Source: JBFISM01 sp041608535 (lineage in GTDB: Bacteria; Actinomycetota; Acidimicrobiia; Spongiisociales; UBA5794). From it: DNA of 28,506 bases. The DNA lies in assembly GCA_041608535.1 (NCBI GenBank), contig JBFISM010000034.1, positions 1 through 28,506 on the forward strand, read 5' to 3'. Below, piece after piece: positions 1-8,653 of this stretch (positions are counted from its first letter, which is position 1; each line of letters begins with the position of its first letter). Position numbers and translations under genes: made by a program. The notes under the pieces were generated by a model. It had not been told where the DNA came from. It saw only the letters and a program-made list of their open reading frames with translations, and searched no databases.

Positions 1-356
1 CACACCGCAGCGCGCAGCTTCGGGGTGAGCGGACGGTGGGCGGCGGCGGCGAGCCGGGCCGCATAGGCCAGCGTCCCCGCTGCGGTGGTGACCAGCCCGT
101 GCCGATCGATGTGGGCGCTGACGTGCTCGGCGCTCTCGCCGGTCACCGCAAGCAACCCGTCGCCCCGCTCGGTGTGCCGCCCCATCGCTCGTGCGGTGCG
201 CTCCAACTCCGCAACGAACGGCTCCTCGTACCCGACCACCGCCGGGAATTCGAGGAAACGATGGGTCCGGGCGACGACACGATCGACATCCACGATTCCA
301 TCATGTCGCCCCCAAGGCGCTCCGGCAACGGTGCTGGTCGCAGCCGCCTGTGACAA
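1..356 (-). CDS. Partial hypothetical protein running off the left edge
   Basis: A minus-strand reading frame is open from a TGA just upstream of position 356 to the window edge, about 118 residues. The composition is protein-like, with many Ala, Arg, Glu and His, and it includes a stretch reading GESAEHVSAHIDRHGL. The first possible start is TTG at 356 with a weak GAG upstream; a GTG at 293 is the alternative. I do not recognise the family and assign no function. It lies downstream of the hut genes on the same strand, after a small secreted protein, so it could be co-transcribed with them, but the gaps are larger than inside the hut operon. The C-terminal part is outside the window. Confidence 0.5.
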   Translation of the reverse strand, partial: MSQAAATSTVAGAPWGRHDGIVDVDRVVARTHRFLEFPAVVGYEEPFVAELERTARAMGRHTERGDGLLAVTGESAEHVSAHIDRHGLVTTAAGTLAYAARLAAAAHRPLTPKLRAAV

Positions 357-376
357 CCGCTCGATTCAGCCGGCTG

Positions 377-832
377 CTAGTTGCTTCTCACCCGAGAGAA
401 GAGGCTGAATCCATCTGTGAGAGTGTCGGTCTCGGGATCGTAGGTGACGAACGGCATCGGTTCCTCGTTGGGCCCGCCCAGCACGAAGGGTGGGCTGGCC
501 ATGCACCACAAGGCACCGTTGCCAACGCCGTCTCCGCCCCGGCCGGACGTCCAGAGCACGTTGTCCTCGACGAAACCTTGCCACTTGGCTTGCCCGCCAT
601 AGAGCCACATACCGTCTGCGTCCGTGCCACACGCCGACGCACCGAAGTCCTTGAAGACGACATTCACCACGCCGTTGGGACCCTCACTGATGTTGACGAT
701 CATCCGGCTGCCGTCGAAAACGTCGACCCCTTCCCAGTGTCCGACCACGGGTGATGTCGTGGCGGACACCGGCACTGCCAGCAATCCCAACGACACCAGA
801 ACCACCACGCCCAATAACAAGACCCTACGCAT
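377..832 (-). CDS. Small secreted protein of unknown function
   Basis: This gene encodes about 151 residues. The N-terminus (MRRVLLLGVVV onward) is a clear Sec signal peptide: two arginines, a hydrophobic run of about 15 residues and a probable cleavage after VSA near residue 24. The mature part is small and beta-rich, with aromatic and glycine-rich segments such as VGHWEGVDVFDGS and WCMASPPFVLGG, and two cysteines (ACGT and LWCM) that could form a disulfide. I chose ATG at 832 because GGAAGG lies nine bases upstream; an in-frame ATG at 841 directly abuts that sequence. No enzyme motif is visible. It resembles the small lipocalin-like or beta-sandwich secreted proteins common in actinobacteria, but that is only an impression. 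It lies 158 bp downstream of hutI. Confidence 0.75.
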   Translation of the reverse strand: MRRVLLLGVVVLVSLGLLAVPVSATTSPVVGHWEGVDVFDGSRMIVNISEGPNGVVNVVFKDFGASACGTDADGMWLYGGQAKWQGFVEDNVLWTSGRGGDGVGNGALWCMASPPFVLGGPNEEPMPFVTYDPETDTLTDGFSLFSRVRSN

Positions 833-990
833 CGCAACCATCCTTCCGGTCTTGGTATCAACGTTGCAAGGGCAGGAAGATCGTGGCCAGAGGACATGGT
901 CACCTTGTGTGGCGGTGCCGGCGTTCATGGCCCCTTCTGTTCCACCGAGCGACGATCCGACAATCCGGTGCAGGTGCGACCCCCGCCGGA

Positions 991-2157
991 TCACACCACG
1001 GTGCCGGCGACCATGGTGGTGTGGATGAGGGGCACCCCGGGGCGGTAGACGAGGTGGAGGTGTGACGGTGCATCGAGGATCACCAGGTCGGCTCGGCAAC
1101 CAGGGGTGATCCGGCCGATGTCGCTGCGACGCAACGCGGCGGCTCCGCCGGCGGTGGCGCTCCACAGGGCTTCGTCGGGGGTCATGTGCATCTCGCGCAC
1201 CGCCAGAGCGATGCACAGGCTCATCGAGGTTGTGTAGCTCGATCCGGGGTTGCAGTTGGTGGCGACGGCGACCGTGGCCCCGGCGTCGATGACGCGGCGG
1301 GCATCGGGGTAGGGCTGGCGCGTGGAGAAATCGGTGGCAGGGAGGAAAGTGGCAACGGTGTCGGATCCGGCCAGCGCCTCGATGTCGGCGTCGGTGAGGT
1401 ATGTGCAGTGATCGGCGGAGACCGCACCCAGATCCACACCGAGACGTACGCCCGGCCCGGGACCGAGCTGGTTGGCGTGGATCTTGGGGAGCAGGCCCGC
1501 GTCCCGTCCCGCCTCGAGGATCGTCCTCGACCGATCGGCGTCGAAGGCGCCGCTCTCGCAGAACACATCGATGAACCGGGCGTGCGGCGCCGCCGCCCGC
1601 AACATGTCGCCGATCACCAGATCGACGTAACCGGCGGCATCGCCGGCGAACTCCTCGGGGACGACGTGCCCGCCGAGGAACGTCGTCTCTGAGGTCACTT
1701 CGGCGGCGAGGCCGAGAAGCCGCTGCTCGTCGATCACGGTGAGCCCATACCCGGACTTGATCTCGAGCGTCGTGATGCCGGCTCGATGTGTCTCCACGAC
1801 ATGGCGACGTAGCAGCCGCCGCAGTTCGTTGTCGTCTGCTGCCCGGGTGGCGGCGGTGGTGACGTTGATGCCCCCGGCCGCATAGGGTCGGCCAGCCATC
1901 CGGGCGGCGAACTCCTCGCTGCGGTCTCCGGCAAAGACGAGGTGGGTGTGTGAATCGACGAACCCGGGGATGACACACCGCCCGCCGGCGTCGATGCGCT
2001 CATCGGCGGCGGCGCCACGCTCGGTCACGGCGACGATCCGGTCACCCGAGACCACCACGGCCGCATCTTGCACCACACCGAGCGCTCCCTCGCCGAGGGC
2101 CGGATCGTTGGTGACGAGCAGATCGATGTTGTCGATCACCACAGTGCGGTCAGGCAT
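991..2157 (-). CDS. hutI: Imidazolonepropionase
   Basis: HutI hydrolyses 4-imidazolone-5-propionate to N-formimino-L-glutamate, the third step of histidine breakdown, in the cytoplasm. The 388-residue protein has the amidohydrolase layout: a small beta domain, then the metal motif SHTH (His70, His72), KIHANQLGPG (His227), VSADHCTYL (His250) and a late NCNPGSSYTTSM loop. Length and motif order fit the family. The start is ATG at 2157, which overlaps the hutF stop by eight bases, so the two are probably translationally coupled. One oddity: the loop that usually reads T-D-x-N-P-G, whose Asp ligands the metal, has Asn301 here (ATNCNPG). The rest of the protein looks intact, so I still call it functional HutI. 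It is the last gene of the hutU-def-hutF-hutI operon. Confidence 0.95.
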   Translation of the reverse strand: MPDRTVVIDNIDLLVTNDPALGEGALGVVQDAAVVVSGDRIVAVTERGAAADERIDAGGRCVIPGFVDSHTHLVFAGDRSEEFAARMAGRPYAAGGINVTTAATRAADDNELRRLLRRHVVETHRAGITTLEIKSGYGLTVIDEQRLLGLAAEVTSETTFLGGHVVPEEFAGDAAGYVDLVIGDMLRAAAPHARFIDVFCESGAFDADRSRTILEAGRDAGLLPKIHANQLGPGPGVRLGVDLGAVSADHCTYLTDADIEALAGSDTVATFLPATDFSTRQPYPDARRVIDAGATVAVATNCNPGSSYTTSMSLCIALAVREMHMTPDEALWSATAGGAAALRRSDIGRITPGCRADLVILDAPSHLHLVYRPGVPLIHTTMVAGTVV

Positions 2158-3433
2158 AGTCGTGCTGCACCCCCCCAACCACCACGCTCGTCACGTCCTC
2201 CGGGTGTGCGGCGAACACGGCGGCTCCGAGCAGATGCGGCTGGGTGGCCCCACCCATCCGCGGGCCGTTGAGCCGCACCGTCACGAGATCGGCCAGCGCA
2301 CCTTCGCGAATTGCACCCCCTTCGGGCCAGCCCAGTGCCGCGTAGCCATTCTCGGTCGCGGCGGTGAGCAGCTCGTGCGGGCGGTGCGTGCCCCGCCGGG
2401 AGGTGACCAGCCGCTGGTTGAGCTCTATCGCCCGGGCCTCCTCGAAGGGGTCGACCACGGCCTGGCTGTCGCTGCCGATGGCCAGCCGGGCTCCGGCGGC
2501 GACCAGAGCGGCGGAGGGTCCGACGCCGTCGGCGAGATCTCGCTCTGTGGTCGGGCAGAGACACACGGTGGCCGGTGCGGCCGCCAGCAGGGCGATGTCA
2601 TCGCCGGCGAGGTGGGTGCCGTGGACGGCGGTGAAACGGTGGCCGACGGCACCATGAGCCGTGAGCGCGGCCGTTGGCGTCGCGCCGTGGGCGGCCTCCG
2701 ACTGTTCGTTCTCCTGGGGCTGCTCGGAGACGTGGGCGTGGAGTGGTGCCCCGTTGCGTTGTGCCCAACCGGCCACGGTGCGGATGCCGTCCCGGTCGAC
2801 CGTGCGTACCGAGTGGATGGCGGCGCCGATCCTCGCCATGTCGCCGGTGGACGATGCCAGCTCGTCGAGTCGACTCTGCCATTCAGTCGGTGTCTCGATG
2901 AAGCGGCGCTGGGCTCCCTCGGCCGGCTGGTAGCGGCCGTCTGAGCCGATCCCGCCGTGCTGGTACAGCGTGTCGAGCAACGTCAGCCGGATCCCCACCC
3001 GTTGCGCCGCCTCGATGAGCGCCGTCCCCATGACGTTGGGATCGGTGTACCGACCACCACCAGGATCGTGATGCAGGTAATGGAACTCGCCCACCACGGT
3101 GTACCCGGCACGCAGCATCTCCCGGAAGACGATCTCGGCGATCTCGCCGTACGAATCCGGATCGAGACCCGCCGCCGCCTCGTACATCGCCTGCCGCCAT
3201 GACCAGAAGTCTCCGGTGACATCCTGGGTCGTACCCCGCAACACTCGGTGGAAGGCATGGCTGTGGGTGTTGGCGAACCCGGGAAGGGTGAGGCCGTAGA
3301 GCCGTAGCGCATCCCCCGCCGGTGAGCCGGGGAGCACCGCAACGATCTTGCCCGCTCCGATCTCGATGCGCACCGAGTCGGTGGCGGTGGGTCCTCCCAG
3401 CCAGGCGTGCTCACACCAGAAGGCCGTCGTCAC
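2150..3433 (-). CDS. hutF: Formimidoylglutamate deiminase
   Basis: HutF deiminates N-formimino-L-glutamate to N-formyl-L-glutamate and ammonia. It defines the five-step histidine pathway that normally ends with HutG deformylase. The 427-residue protein shows the amidohydrolase signatures of this family: PGFANTHSHAFHR (His57 and His59 as metal ligands), EFHYLHH, HVSEQPQENE, VHGTHL, CPTTERDLADG and AIGSDSQ, the last carrying the catalytic/metal Asp. Length is normal for HutF. The start is GTG at 3433, which overlaps the stop of the upstream deformylase gene by four bases (GTGA); hutI follows with an eight-base overlap. The presence of HutF rather than a formiminoglutamase implies that formylglutamate must be removed by another enzyme. 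No HutG gene is in the window, and the adjacent deformylase is the obvious candidate. Confidence 0.95.
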   Translation of the reverse strand: MTTAFWCEHAWLGGPTATDSVRIEIGAGKIVAVLPGSPAGDALRLYGLTLPGFANTHSHAFHRVLRGTTQDVTGDFWSWRQAMYEAAAGLDPDSYGEIAEIVFREMLRAGYTVVGEFHYLHHDPGGGRYTDPNVMGTALIEAAQRVGIRLTLLDTLYQHGGIGSDGRYQPAEGAQRRFIETPTEWQSRLDELASSTGDMARIGAAIHSVRTVDRDGIRTVAGWAQRNGAPLHAHVSEQPQENEQSEAAHGATPTAALTAHGAVGHRFTAVHGTHLAGDDIALLAAAPATVCLCPTTERDLADGVGPSAALVAAGARLAIGSDSQAVVDPFEEARAIELNQRLVTSRRGTHRPHELLTAATENGYAALGWPEGGAIREGALADLVTVRLNGPRMGGATQPHLLGAAVFAAHPEDVTSVVVGGVQHDYA

Positions 3434-3999
3434 GACCCGATCCGCTCGACGAATGCCGAGATGCGCTCCACGAAAGCATCCCGCTGGTGCAGTTCGAACT
3501 GCTCCCAGGTGGCCAGGGTGCGGGGGTCGATTCTGTCGACGATGAGGACCCCGTCGAGGTGATCGATCTCGTGCTGGAAGGTGCCGGCGGTGAGTCCACG
3601 CACCGTCCGCTCGGACTCCTCGCCGTGGCGGTCCCAATACCGGACCGAGATGCTGACACTACGGTGGAGATTGCCCCGCAGCGGCACGGAGAGGCACCCC
3701 TCGTTGATCTCCACCTGCTCGTCGTCGAGCGGTCGCCACGTCGGATTGACCGCCACCGTGAGCGGGATCGGTGGTTTGTACGGGTAGCGAGGATTGTCGG
3801 CCACCTCGACGGTGGTGATGCGCACGTCGGAGTACACCTGGTTGGCGGCAATCCCGGCGCCGCCGGCGGCCCGCATCGTCTCGATCATGTCGTCGATGAG
3901 CGTCTGCACCTCAGCGGTGGCCAGCTCCTGTTGCGTCACCGGTCGGGTGGGCGTGCGCAGGATGGGATGCCCGATGGGGGCGATGTCACGGATCGCCAT
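3430..3999 (-). CDS. Peptide deformylase family protein embedded in hut operon
   Basis: The 189-residue protein has all three peptide deformylase motifs: GAGIAANQ (47-54), EGCLS (Cys102) and QHEIDH (His143, Glu144, His147). The metal site (Cys102, His143, His147) and the catalytic Glu are therefore intact. Classical deformylase removes formyl from the N-terminal Met of nascent proteins and is usually encoded beside fmt. Here the gene lies between hutU (1-base overlap, TGATG) and hutF (4-base overlap, GTGA), so it is made as part of the histidine operon. HutF produces N-formylglutamate and no HutG is seen, so I infer that this protein deformylates N-formyl-L-glutamate to glutamate and formate. 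A region rich in Pro and Tyr (RYPYKPPIPL, 71-80) and a helical tail (TWEQFELHQRDAFVERI) may be lineage-specific. The alternative is an ordinary Def carried in an odd place. The fold is certain and the substrate is inference. Confidence 0.92.
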   Translation of the reverse strand: MAIRDIAPIGHPILRTPTRPVTQQELATAEVQTLIDDMIETMRAAGGAGIAANQVYSDVRITTVEVADNPRYPYKPPIPLTVAVNPTWRPLDDEQVEINEGCLSVPLRGNLHRSVSISVRYWDRHGEESERTVRGLTAGTFQHEIDHLDGVLIVDRIDPRTLATWEQFELHQRDAFVERISAFVERIGS

Positions 4000-5654
4000 C
4001 AGGATTCGGCCATGGGCACCCGCACCCCTCGCTGTGCGGCCACCTCCGTCGCCCGGTCGTAGCCGGCATCGACGTGCCGCATCACGCCGGTGCCGGGGTC
4101 GACGGTGAGCACCCGCTCCAGCTTGGCCGCGGCCAGATCGGAGCCATCGGCGAGGCACACTTGCCCGGCATGGATGCTGCGTCCGATCCCGACCCCGCCG
4201 CCGTGGTGGATGCTCACCCAGGTCGCTCCGGAGGCGGTGTTGGCGAGGGCGTTCAGCAGCGGCCAGTCCGCAATGGCATCGGAGCCGTCGGCCATGTCTT
4301 CCGTCTCCCGGTACGGCGAGGCCACAGAGCCCGAATCGAGATGATCCCGTCCGATCACGATCGGTGCTGATAGCTCCCCGGAGCGGACCATCTCGTTGAA
4401 GCGGAGCCCCAGCCGGTGGCGCTCCCCGTACCCCAGCCAGCAGATACGGGCGGGGAGGCCTTGGAAGGCGACCCGCTCGGCGGCCAGCTCGATCCAGCGA
4501 CGGAGCGCCACGTCGTCGGGGAACTCGTCGAGCACGGCCCGGTCGGTGGCGGCGATGTCGGCGGGGTCGCCGGACAAGGCCACCCAGCGGAACGGCCCCT
4601 TGCCCTCACAGAAGAGCGGGCGGATGTAGGCGGGGATGAATCCGGGATAGTCGAAGGCCCGCTCGTAGCCGCCGAGCGCAGCTTCGGTGCGCAGGCTGTT
4701 GCCGTAGTCGAACACCTCGGCGCCACGATCGAGAAAGCCGACCATCGCCTCGACGTGGGCCACCATCGATGCCCGCGCCCGGCGGATGTAGGTGTCGGGA
4801 TCGGTCTGCGCCATCTGGGCGGCCGCCGCCGGTGTCAGATCGACCGGAACATACGTGAGCGGGTCGTGCGCCGGCGTCTGGTCGGTGACGATGTCGGCAT
4901 CGAAACCGTCGGCGAGGAGCTTGGGGAGCACGTCGGCGGCGTTGCCCACCAGCCCGACCGACAGCGGTCGTCGTTCCTGTTTGGCGGTGGTACAGCGCTG
5001 CACCGCATCGGCATGGTCCGTGGCGATGACGTCGAGGTAGCGGGTGTCGAGCCGGCGCTTCGCCCGATCCGCATCCACTTCGACACACAGCGCCACTCCT
5101 TCATTCATGGTCACCGCCAGCGGTTGGGCGCCGCCCATGCCTCCGAGCCCGGCGGTGACGGTGATCGTGCCGGCGAGCGTCCCGCCAAAGCGGCGGCGGG
5201 CGATCTCGGCGAAGCACTCGTACGTGCCCTGGAGGATGCCCTGGGTCCCGATGTAGATCCACGAGCCGGCGGTCATTTGCCCGTACATCGTGAGACCCTG
5301 GTGCTCCAGCCGGCGGAACTCGTCCCAGGTGGCCCAATCGGGGACGAGATTGGAGTTGGCGATGAGCACCCGGGGCGCCCACTCGTGGGTACGGATGACA
5401 CCGACGGGTTTGCCCGATTGCACCAGCATCGTCTCGTCGTCGGCGAGGGTTTGCAGGGTGCGCAGCATCGCCTCGAAGGCATCCCAGCTGCGGGCGGCAC
5501 GCCCGGTGCCGCCGTAGACGACGAGATCGTCGGGACGCTCGGCCACGGCGGGATCGAGGTTGTTTTGCAGCATGCGGAAGGCGGCTTCTTGTGGCCAGCC
5601 CCGGCACGACAAGGCCGTTCCGGTCGGAGCCTGTACCGGACGTGGTCCGCTCAT
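3999..5654 (-). CDS. hutU: Urocanate hydratase
   Basis: HutU adds water to urocanate to give imidazolonepropionate, using tightly bound NAD as an electrophile. The 551-residue protein matches the normal length and carries characteristic blocks: MLQNNLDPAVAE near residues 28-39, VVYGGTGRAARSW, MTAGSWIYIGTQGI, the glycine-rich LGGMGGAQPLA near 170-180 (dinucleotide site), and PARICWLGYGERHRLG with the conserved cysteine. The start is ATG at 5654, supported by AGGAG four bases upstream. It is the first gene of the minus-strand operon. hutH diverges from it 67 bp away, so a shared regulatory region probably lies between them. The stop overlaps the deformylase start by one base. Confidence 0.97.
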   Translation of the reverse strand: MSGPRPVQAPTGTALSCRGWPQEAAFRMLQNNLDPAVAERPDDLVVYGGTGRAARSWDAFEAMLRTLQTLADDETMLVQSGKPVGVIRTHEWAPRVLIANSNLVPDWATWDEFRRLEHQGLTMYGQMTAGSWIYIGTQGILQGTYECFAEIARRRFGGTLAGTITVTAGLGGMGGAQPLAVTMNEGVALCVEVDADRAKRRLDTRYLDVIATDHADAVQRCTTAKQERRPLSVGLVGNAADVLPKLLADGFDADIVTDQTPAHDPLTYVPVDLTPAAAAQMAQTDPDTYIRRARASMVAHVEAMVGFLDRGAEVFDYGNSLRTEAALGGYERAFDYPGFIPAYIRPLFCEGKGPFRWVALSGDPADIAATDRAVLDEFPDDVALRRWIELAAERVAFQGLPARICWLGYGERHRLGLRFNEMVRSGELSAPIVIGRDHLDSGSVASPYRETEDMADGSDAIADWPLLNALANTASGATWVSIHHGGGVGIGRSIHAGQVCLADGSDLAAAKLERVLTVDPGTGVMRHVDAGYDRATEVAAQRGVRVPMAES

Positions 5655-5721
5655 CGCTCTCCTCGCTCGAACTGCTGCAGGTACCCGGCGATTCTCGCGC
5701 ACCGGATCTACGCTGCGCTCG
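5655..5721. promoter_or_regulatory. Divergent hutU/hutH intergenic promoter region
   Basis: This 67 bp gap separates the divergent hutU and hutH starts and must hold both promoters. On the plus strand a TANNNT hexamer, TACGCT, lies at 5709-5714 and ends seven bases before the hutH ATG, which would give a leaderless hutH mRNA. hutH has no Shine-Dalgarno sequence, consistent with this. hutU does have an SD (AGGAG). No clear operator palindrome stands out, and no hutC-type regulator gene is in the window. Confidence 0.5.
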
Positions 5722-7248
5722 ATGACGATCAACCTCGATGGGCCCGGTGTGTCGATCGACGACGTCGTTGCGGTGGCTCGTGGTCACAGCCGGGTGGAAC
5801 TCACCGACGCTGCGTTGGAGCGAATGGCCGCCTCGCGGCGCGTGGTGGAGCGGCTGGCCGGTGCCGAGCCGGCCTACGGTGTCTCCACCGGGTTCGGTGC
5901 GCTGGCCTCGGTGGTGATCCCCGAGGAGAAGCGAGCCCAGCTGCAGGTGTCGCTGGTCCGCTCGCACGCCGCCGGGATGGGTCCCCCGGTCGCCACGGAC
6001 GTGGTGCGGGCCATGACGTTGCTGCGAGCTCGCTCGCTGGCGCTTGGATACAGCGGGGCCCGCCCCGAGACGGCCCGAGCGCTCGTGGATCTGCTCAACC
6101 ACGGCATCCATCCCCGAGTTCCGGCATACGGGTCGCTGGGTGCCAGCGGTGATCTCGCCCCGCTGGCCCATGTCGCCCTGACACTGCTCGGGGAGGGCAC
6201 TGTGGAAATGGACGGCGAGGAGCTGGAGGCCTCTGCGGCGCTCGAGCGGGCCGGTCTGGCGCCGGTCACGCTTGCGGAGAAAGAGGGGCTGGCCCTCACC
6301 AACGGCACCGACGGGATGCTCGGCTTGCTGTGTCTCGCCGTCGCCGACATCCGCAGCCAGCTGACGAATGCCGACATCGTCGCCGCCCTCACCGTGGAGG
6401 CGATGCTGGCCACCGATCGCCCCTTCGCCGCCGATCTCCAGGAGCTGCGACCCCACGCCGGGCAACTCCGCTCCGCCGCCAACCTGCGTGCAATGTTGGA
6501 GGGGTCGCCGATCGTCGCCAGCCATCGCCACGACGACCCCCGTGTGCAGGACGCCTATTCGATCCGCTGCACCCCACAGGTGCATGGTGCGGTGCGCGAT
6601 ACCCTCGACCACCTCGTGACGGTGGTGGAGACGGAACTGGAGTCGGCCATCGACAACCCGATGGTGCTCCCCGACGGGCGGGTCGAGTCGTGTGGCAACT
6701 TCCACGGGGCACCGTTGGGCTACGCCGCCGACTTCATGGGGGTCGCCCTGGCGGATCTCGGCATGATCGCCGAGCGCCGCATCGACCGCATGCTCGACAG
6801 CACGCGGTCCCACGGGCTGCCGCCGTTTCTGGCCCATGATCCCGGAGTCGACTCCGGCCTCATGATCGCCCACTACACCGCCGCCGGGATGTGCGAGGAG
6901 AATCGCCGGCTCGCAGCACCGGCGAGTGTCGACTCCTACCCGACGTCGGGGATGCAGGAGGACCACGTGTCGATGGGGTGGAACGCCGCCTTGAAGCTGC
7001 GCACCATCGTCGACAATGTGGCCAGGATCCTCGCCGTGGAGCTCGTGGTGGCGGCCCGTGGTGTGGAACTGAGGGGTCCGCTGCAACCGGCGCCGGCGAC
7101 CGCGGCCGCCATCGCCCAGCTGCGCAACGTCGTTGGTGGACCCGGTCCCGATCGCTTCGTCGCTCCCGAGCTCGAGGCTGCGCGTGGAGCGCTGGCGTCG
7201 GGCGATATCGCTAGGGCAGTGGCCGCCGTGACCGGTGAGCTGGTCTGA
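5722..7248 (+). CDS. hutH: Histidine ammonia-lyase
   Basis: HutH removes ammonia from L-histidine to give urocanate, the committed first step. The 508-residue protein has the MIO-forming triad Ala141-Ser142-Gly143 in GSLGASGDLAPLAH, the catalytic Tyr52 block AYGVSTGFG, and the YSIRCTPQVHGA and NFHGAPLGYAADF blocks, all typical of histidine rather than phenylalanine lyases. ATG at 5722 is chosen because the protein begins in register with the family; there is no SD, and a TACGCT hexamer seven bases upstream suggests leaderless translation. It is divergent from hutU-def-hutF-hutI and completes the histidine-to-formylglutamate route. A strong hairpin follows the stop. Confidence 0.97.
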   Translation: MTINLDGPGVSIDDVVAVARGHSRVELTDAALERMAASRRVVERLAGAEPAYGVSTGFGALASVVIPEEKRAQLQVSLVRSHAAGMGPPVATDVVRAMTLLRARSLALGYSGARPETARALVDLLNHGIHPRVPAYGSLGASGDLAPLAHVALTLLGEGTVEMDGEELEASAALERAGLAPVTLAEKEGLALTNGTDGMLGLLCLAVADIRSQLTNADIVAALTVEAMLATDRPFAADLQELRPHAGQLRSAANLRAMLEGSPIVASHRHDDPRVQDAYSIRCTPQVHGAVRDTLDHLVTVVETELESAIDNPMVLPDGRVESCGNFHGAPLGYAADFMGVALADLGMIAERRIDRMLDSTRSHGLPPFLAHDPGVDSGLMIAHYTAAGMCEENRRLAAPASVDSYPTSGMQEDHVSMGWNAALKLRTIVDNVARILAVELVVAARGVELRGPLQPAPATAAAIAQLRNVVGGPGPDRFVAPELEAARGALASGDIARAVAAVTGELV

Positions 7249-7270
7249 CTCGAGTCATCGGACACGAAGC

Positions 7271-7304
7271 GAGGCGGGTGTGGCGTCTCCGCCACACCCG
7301 CCTC
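7271..7304. terminator. Bidirectional hairpin between hutH and amt
   Basis: A perfect 15-bp inverted repeat (arms 7271-7285 and 7290-7304, GC-rich, four-base TCTC loop) lies between the convergent 3' ends of hutH and the ammonium transporter gene. It lacks a long T tract, as is usual in high-GC actinobacteria. Position and symmetry fit a terminator serving both strands. Confidence 0.8.
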
Positions 7305-7342
7305 TGCCCGTCACCGGGAGGTGCGTTCACGGGCAGGTCGGA

Positions 7343-8653
7343 TCATGAAGCCGTGTCCGCGGTGAGCTGCTCTTGGAACACGAACTCGGGATAGGCCTCG
7401 ATGCCGTGCTCGGAGCGGTCGAGCCCCCGGATCTCTTCCTCCGGGCTGACCCGGATCCCGACGATGACGTCGACGAGCTTGAACACGGCCCAGCTCGTGA
7501 CGAAGGTCCACAGGATGATGGCGGCGCCCCCGACTGCTTGGGTGCCCAGGGTCACACCATCGCCGGCGGCGAACAGACCCACAGCGAGCACACCCCACAG
7601 ACCGGCCGTTCCGTGCACCGAGATGGCTCCCACCGGGTCGTCGATGCCGATGCGCTCCAGGAAGATCACCGATCCCACCATGATCGCTCCGGCGATGAGA
7701 CCGACGAGCACCGAGCCACCGAAGGAGATCGACGCCGTCCCTGCGGTGATCCCGACCAAGCCGGCCAAGACTCCGTTGAGCGCAAAACCGGGATCGGGGC
7801 GCTTCACTGCGATCCAGCCGGCGATGAGAGCACCGATGGCCCCCGCACAGGCGGCCAGCGTGGTGGTGACCGCCGGGTAGGCGATGTCTTCGCCGACGGA
7901 CGCCAATGTGGATCCGGCGTTGAACCCATACCAACCGAACCACAGGATGAACACGCCGAGTGCGCCTCGGGTGAGGCTGTGGCCGGCGATGACCCGTGGC
8001 TTGCCGTTCTCGTCGTACTTGCCGATACGAGGGCCGATGACGATGACCCCGGCGAGCGCCGCAACGCCACCGAGCATGTGCACGACACCGGAGCCGGCGA
8101 AGTCGAGGTAGCCCAGCTCGGCCAGCCAGCCACGACCATCCCACACCCAGTGGGTGACGATCGGATAGATGAGTCCGGTGATGAATGGGGTGTAGATGAG
8201 ATAGGAGATGAACTTGACCCGGCCCGCAACCGCACCGGACACGATGGTCGCCGCAGTGGCGGCGAACACCACTTGGAAGAACCACTCCGAGCCACGCGAA
8301 GCGTCATCGAAGAAGAAGACCTCTCCCCAGGCGAACCAGCCGCCGACCGACGTGCCGCCGTAGGCCAGCGCAAAGCCGATGGCCCAGTACATGAGCCCCC
8401 CGGCGGAAAAGTCGATCAGGTTCTTCATGATGATGTTGGCGGCGTTCTTCGCTCGGGTGAACCCGGCCTCCACGAGGGCGAATCCCGCCTGCATGAACAT
8501 GACGAGTGCGGCGGCGATCACGAGCCACATCTCGTTGGCCGCAGTCGCCACCTCTTCCACGGTCTGGGCGTACGCCGCCGCTGCGGGGGCAACGAGCAGT
8601 GTTGCGGCCGCCAGCGCAATGAGCGCCAGCCGCCTCCAGGCATGCAGTTTCAT
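7343..8653 (-). CDS. amt: Ammonium transporter (Amt/MEP family)
   Basis: This is an inner-membrane channel for ammonium uptake. The 436-residue protein opens with a probable signal peptide (MKLHAWRRLALI to about AYAQ) and then has about eleven hydrophobic segments. Family blocks are plain: GFALVEAGFTRAKNAANI, AGSGVVHMLGGVAALAG with the first pore histidine, FGWYGFNAGST, and AISVHGTAGLWGVLAVGLFA with the second pore histidine. The C-terminal tail (SPEEEIRGLDRSEHGIEAYPEF) is the standard cytosolic tail. The start is ATG at 8653 with GGGAGG seven to eight bases upstream. No glnK/glnB gene is adjacent. Proximity to the hut genes groups nitrogen metabolism, although histidine breakdown itself releases ammonia. 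Confidence 0.96.
   Translation of the reverse strand: MKLHAWRRLALIALAAATLLVAPAAAAYAQTVEEVATAANEMWLVIAAALVMFMQAGFALVEAGFTRAKNAANIIMKNLIDFSAGGLMYWAIGFALAYGGTSVGGWFAWGEVFFFDDASRGSEWFFQVVFAATAATIVSGAVAGRVKFISYLIYTPFITGLIYPIVTHWVWDGRGWLAELGYLDFAGSGVVHMLGGVAALAGVIVIGPRIGKYDENGKPRVIAGHSLTRGALGVFILWFGWYGFNAGSTLASVGEDIAYPAVTTTLAACAGAIGALIAGWIAVKRPDPGFALNGVLAGLVGITAGTASISFGGSVLVGLIAGAIMVGSVIFLERIGIDDPVGAISVHGTAGLWGVLAVGLFAAGDGVTLGTQAVGGAAIILWTFVTSWAVFKLVDVIVGIRVSPEEEIRGLDRSEHGIEAYPEFVFQEQLTADTAS

Noticed and set aside
191..754. Long plus-strand frame opposite the secreted protein gene
   Set aside because: Arg/Pro/His-biased composition with no domain pattern; it is the antisense of two better minus-strand genes.
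5101..7086. Very long minus-strand frame over hutH
   Set aside because: Antisense shadow of hutH and hutU in high-GC DNA; composition is low-complexity Arg/Gly/His.
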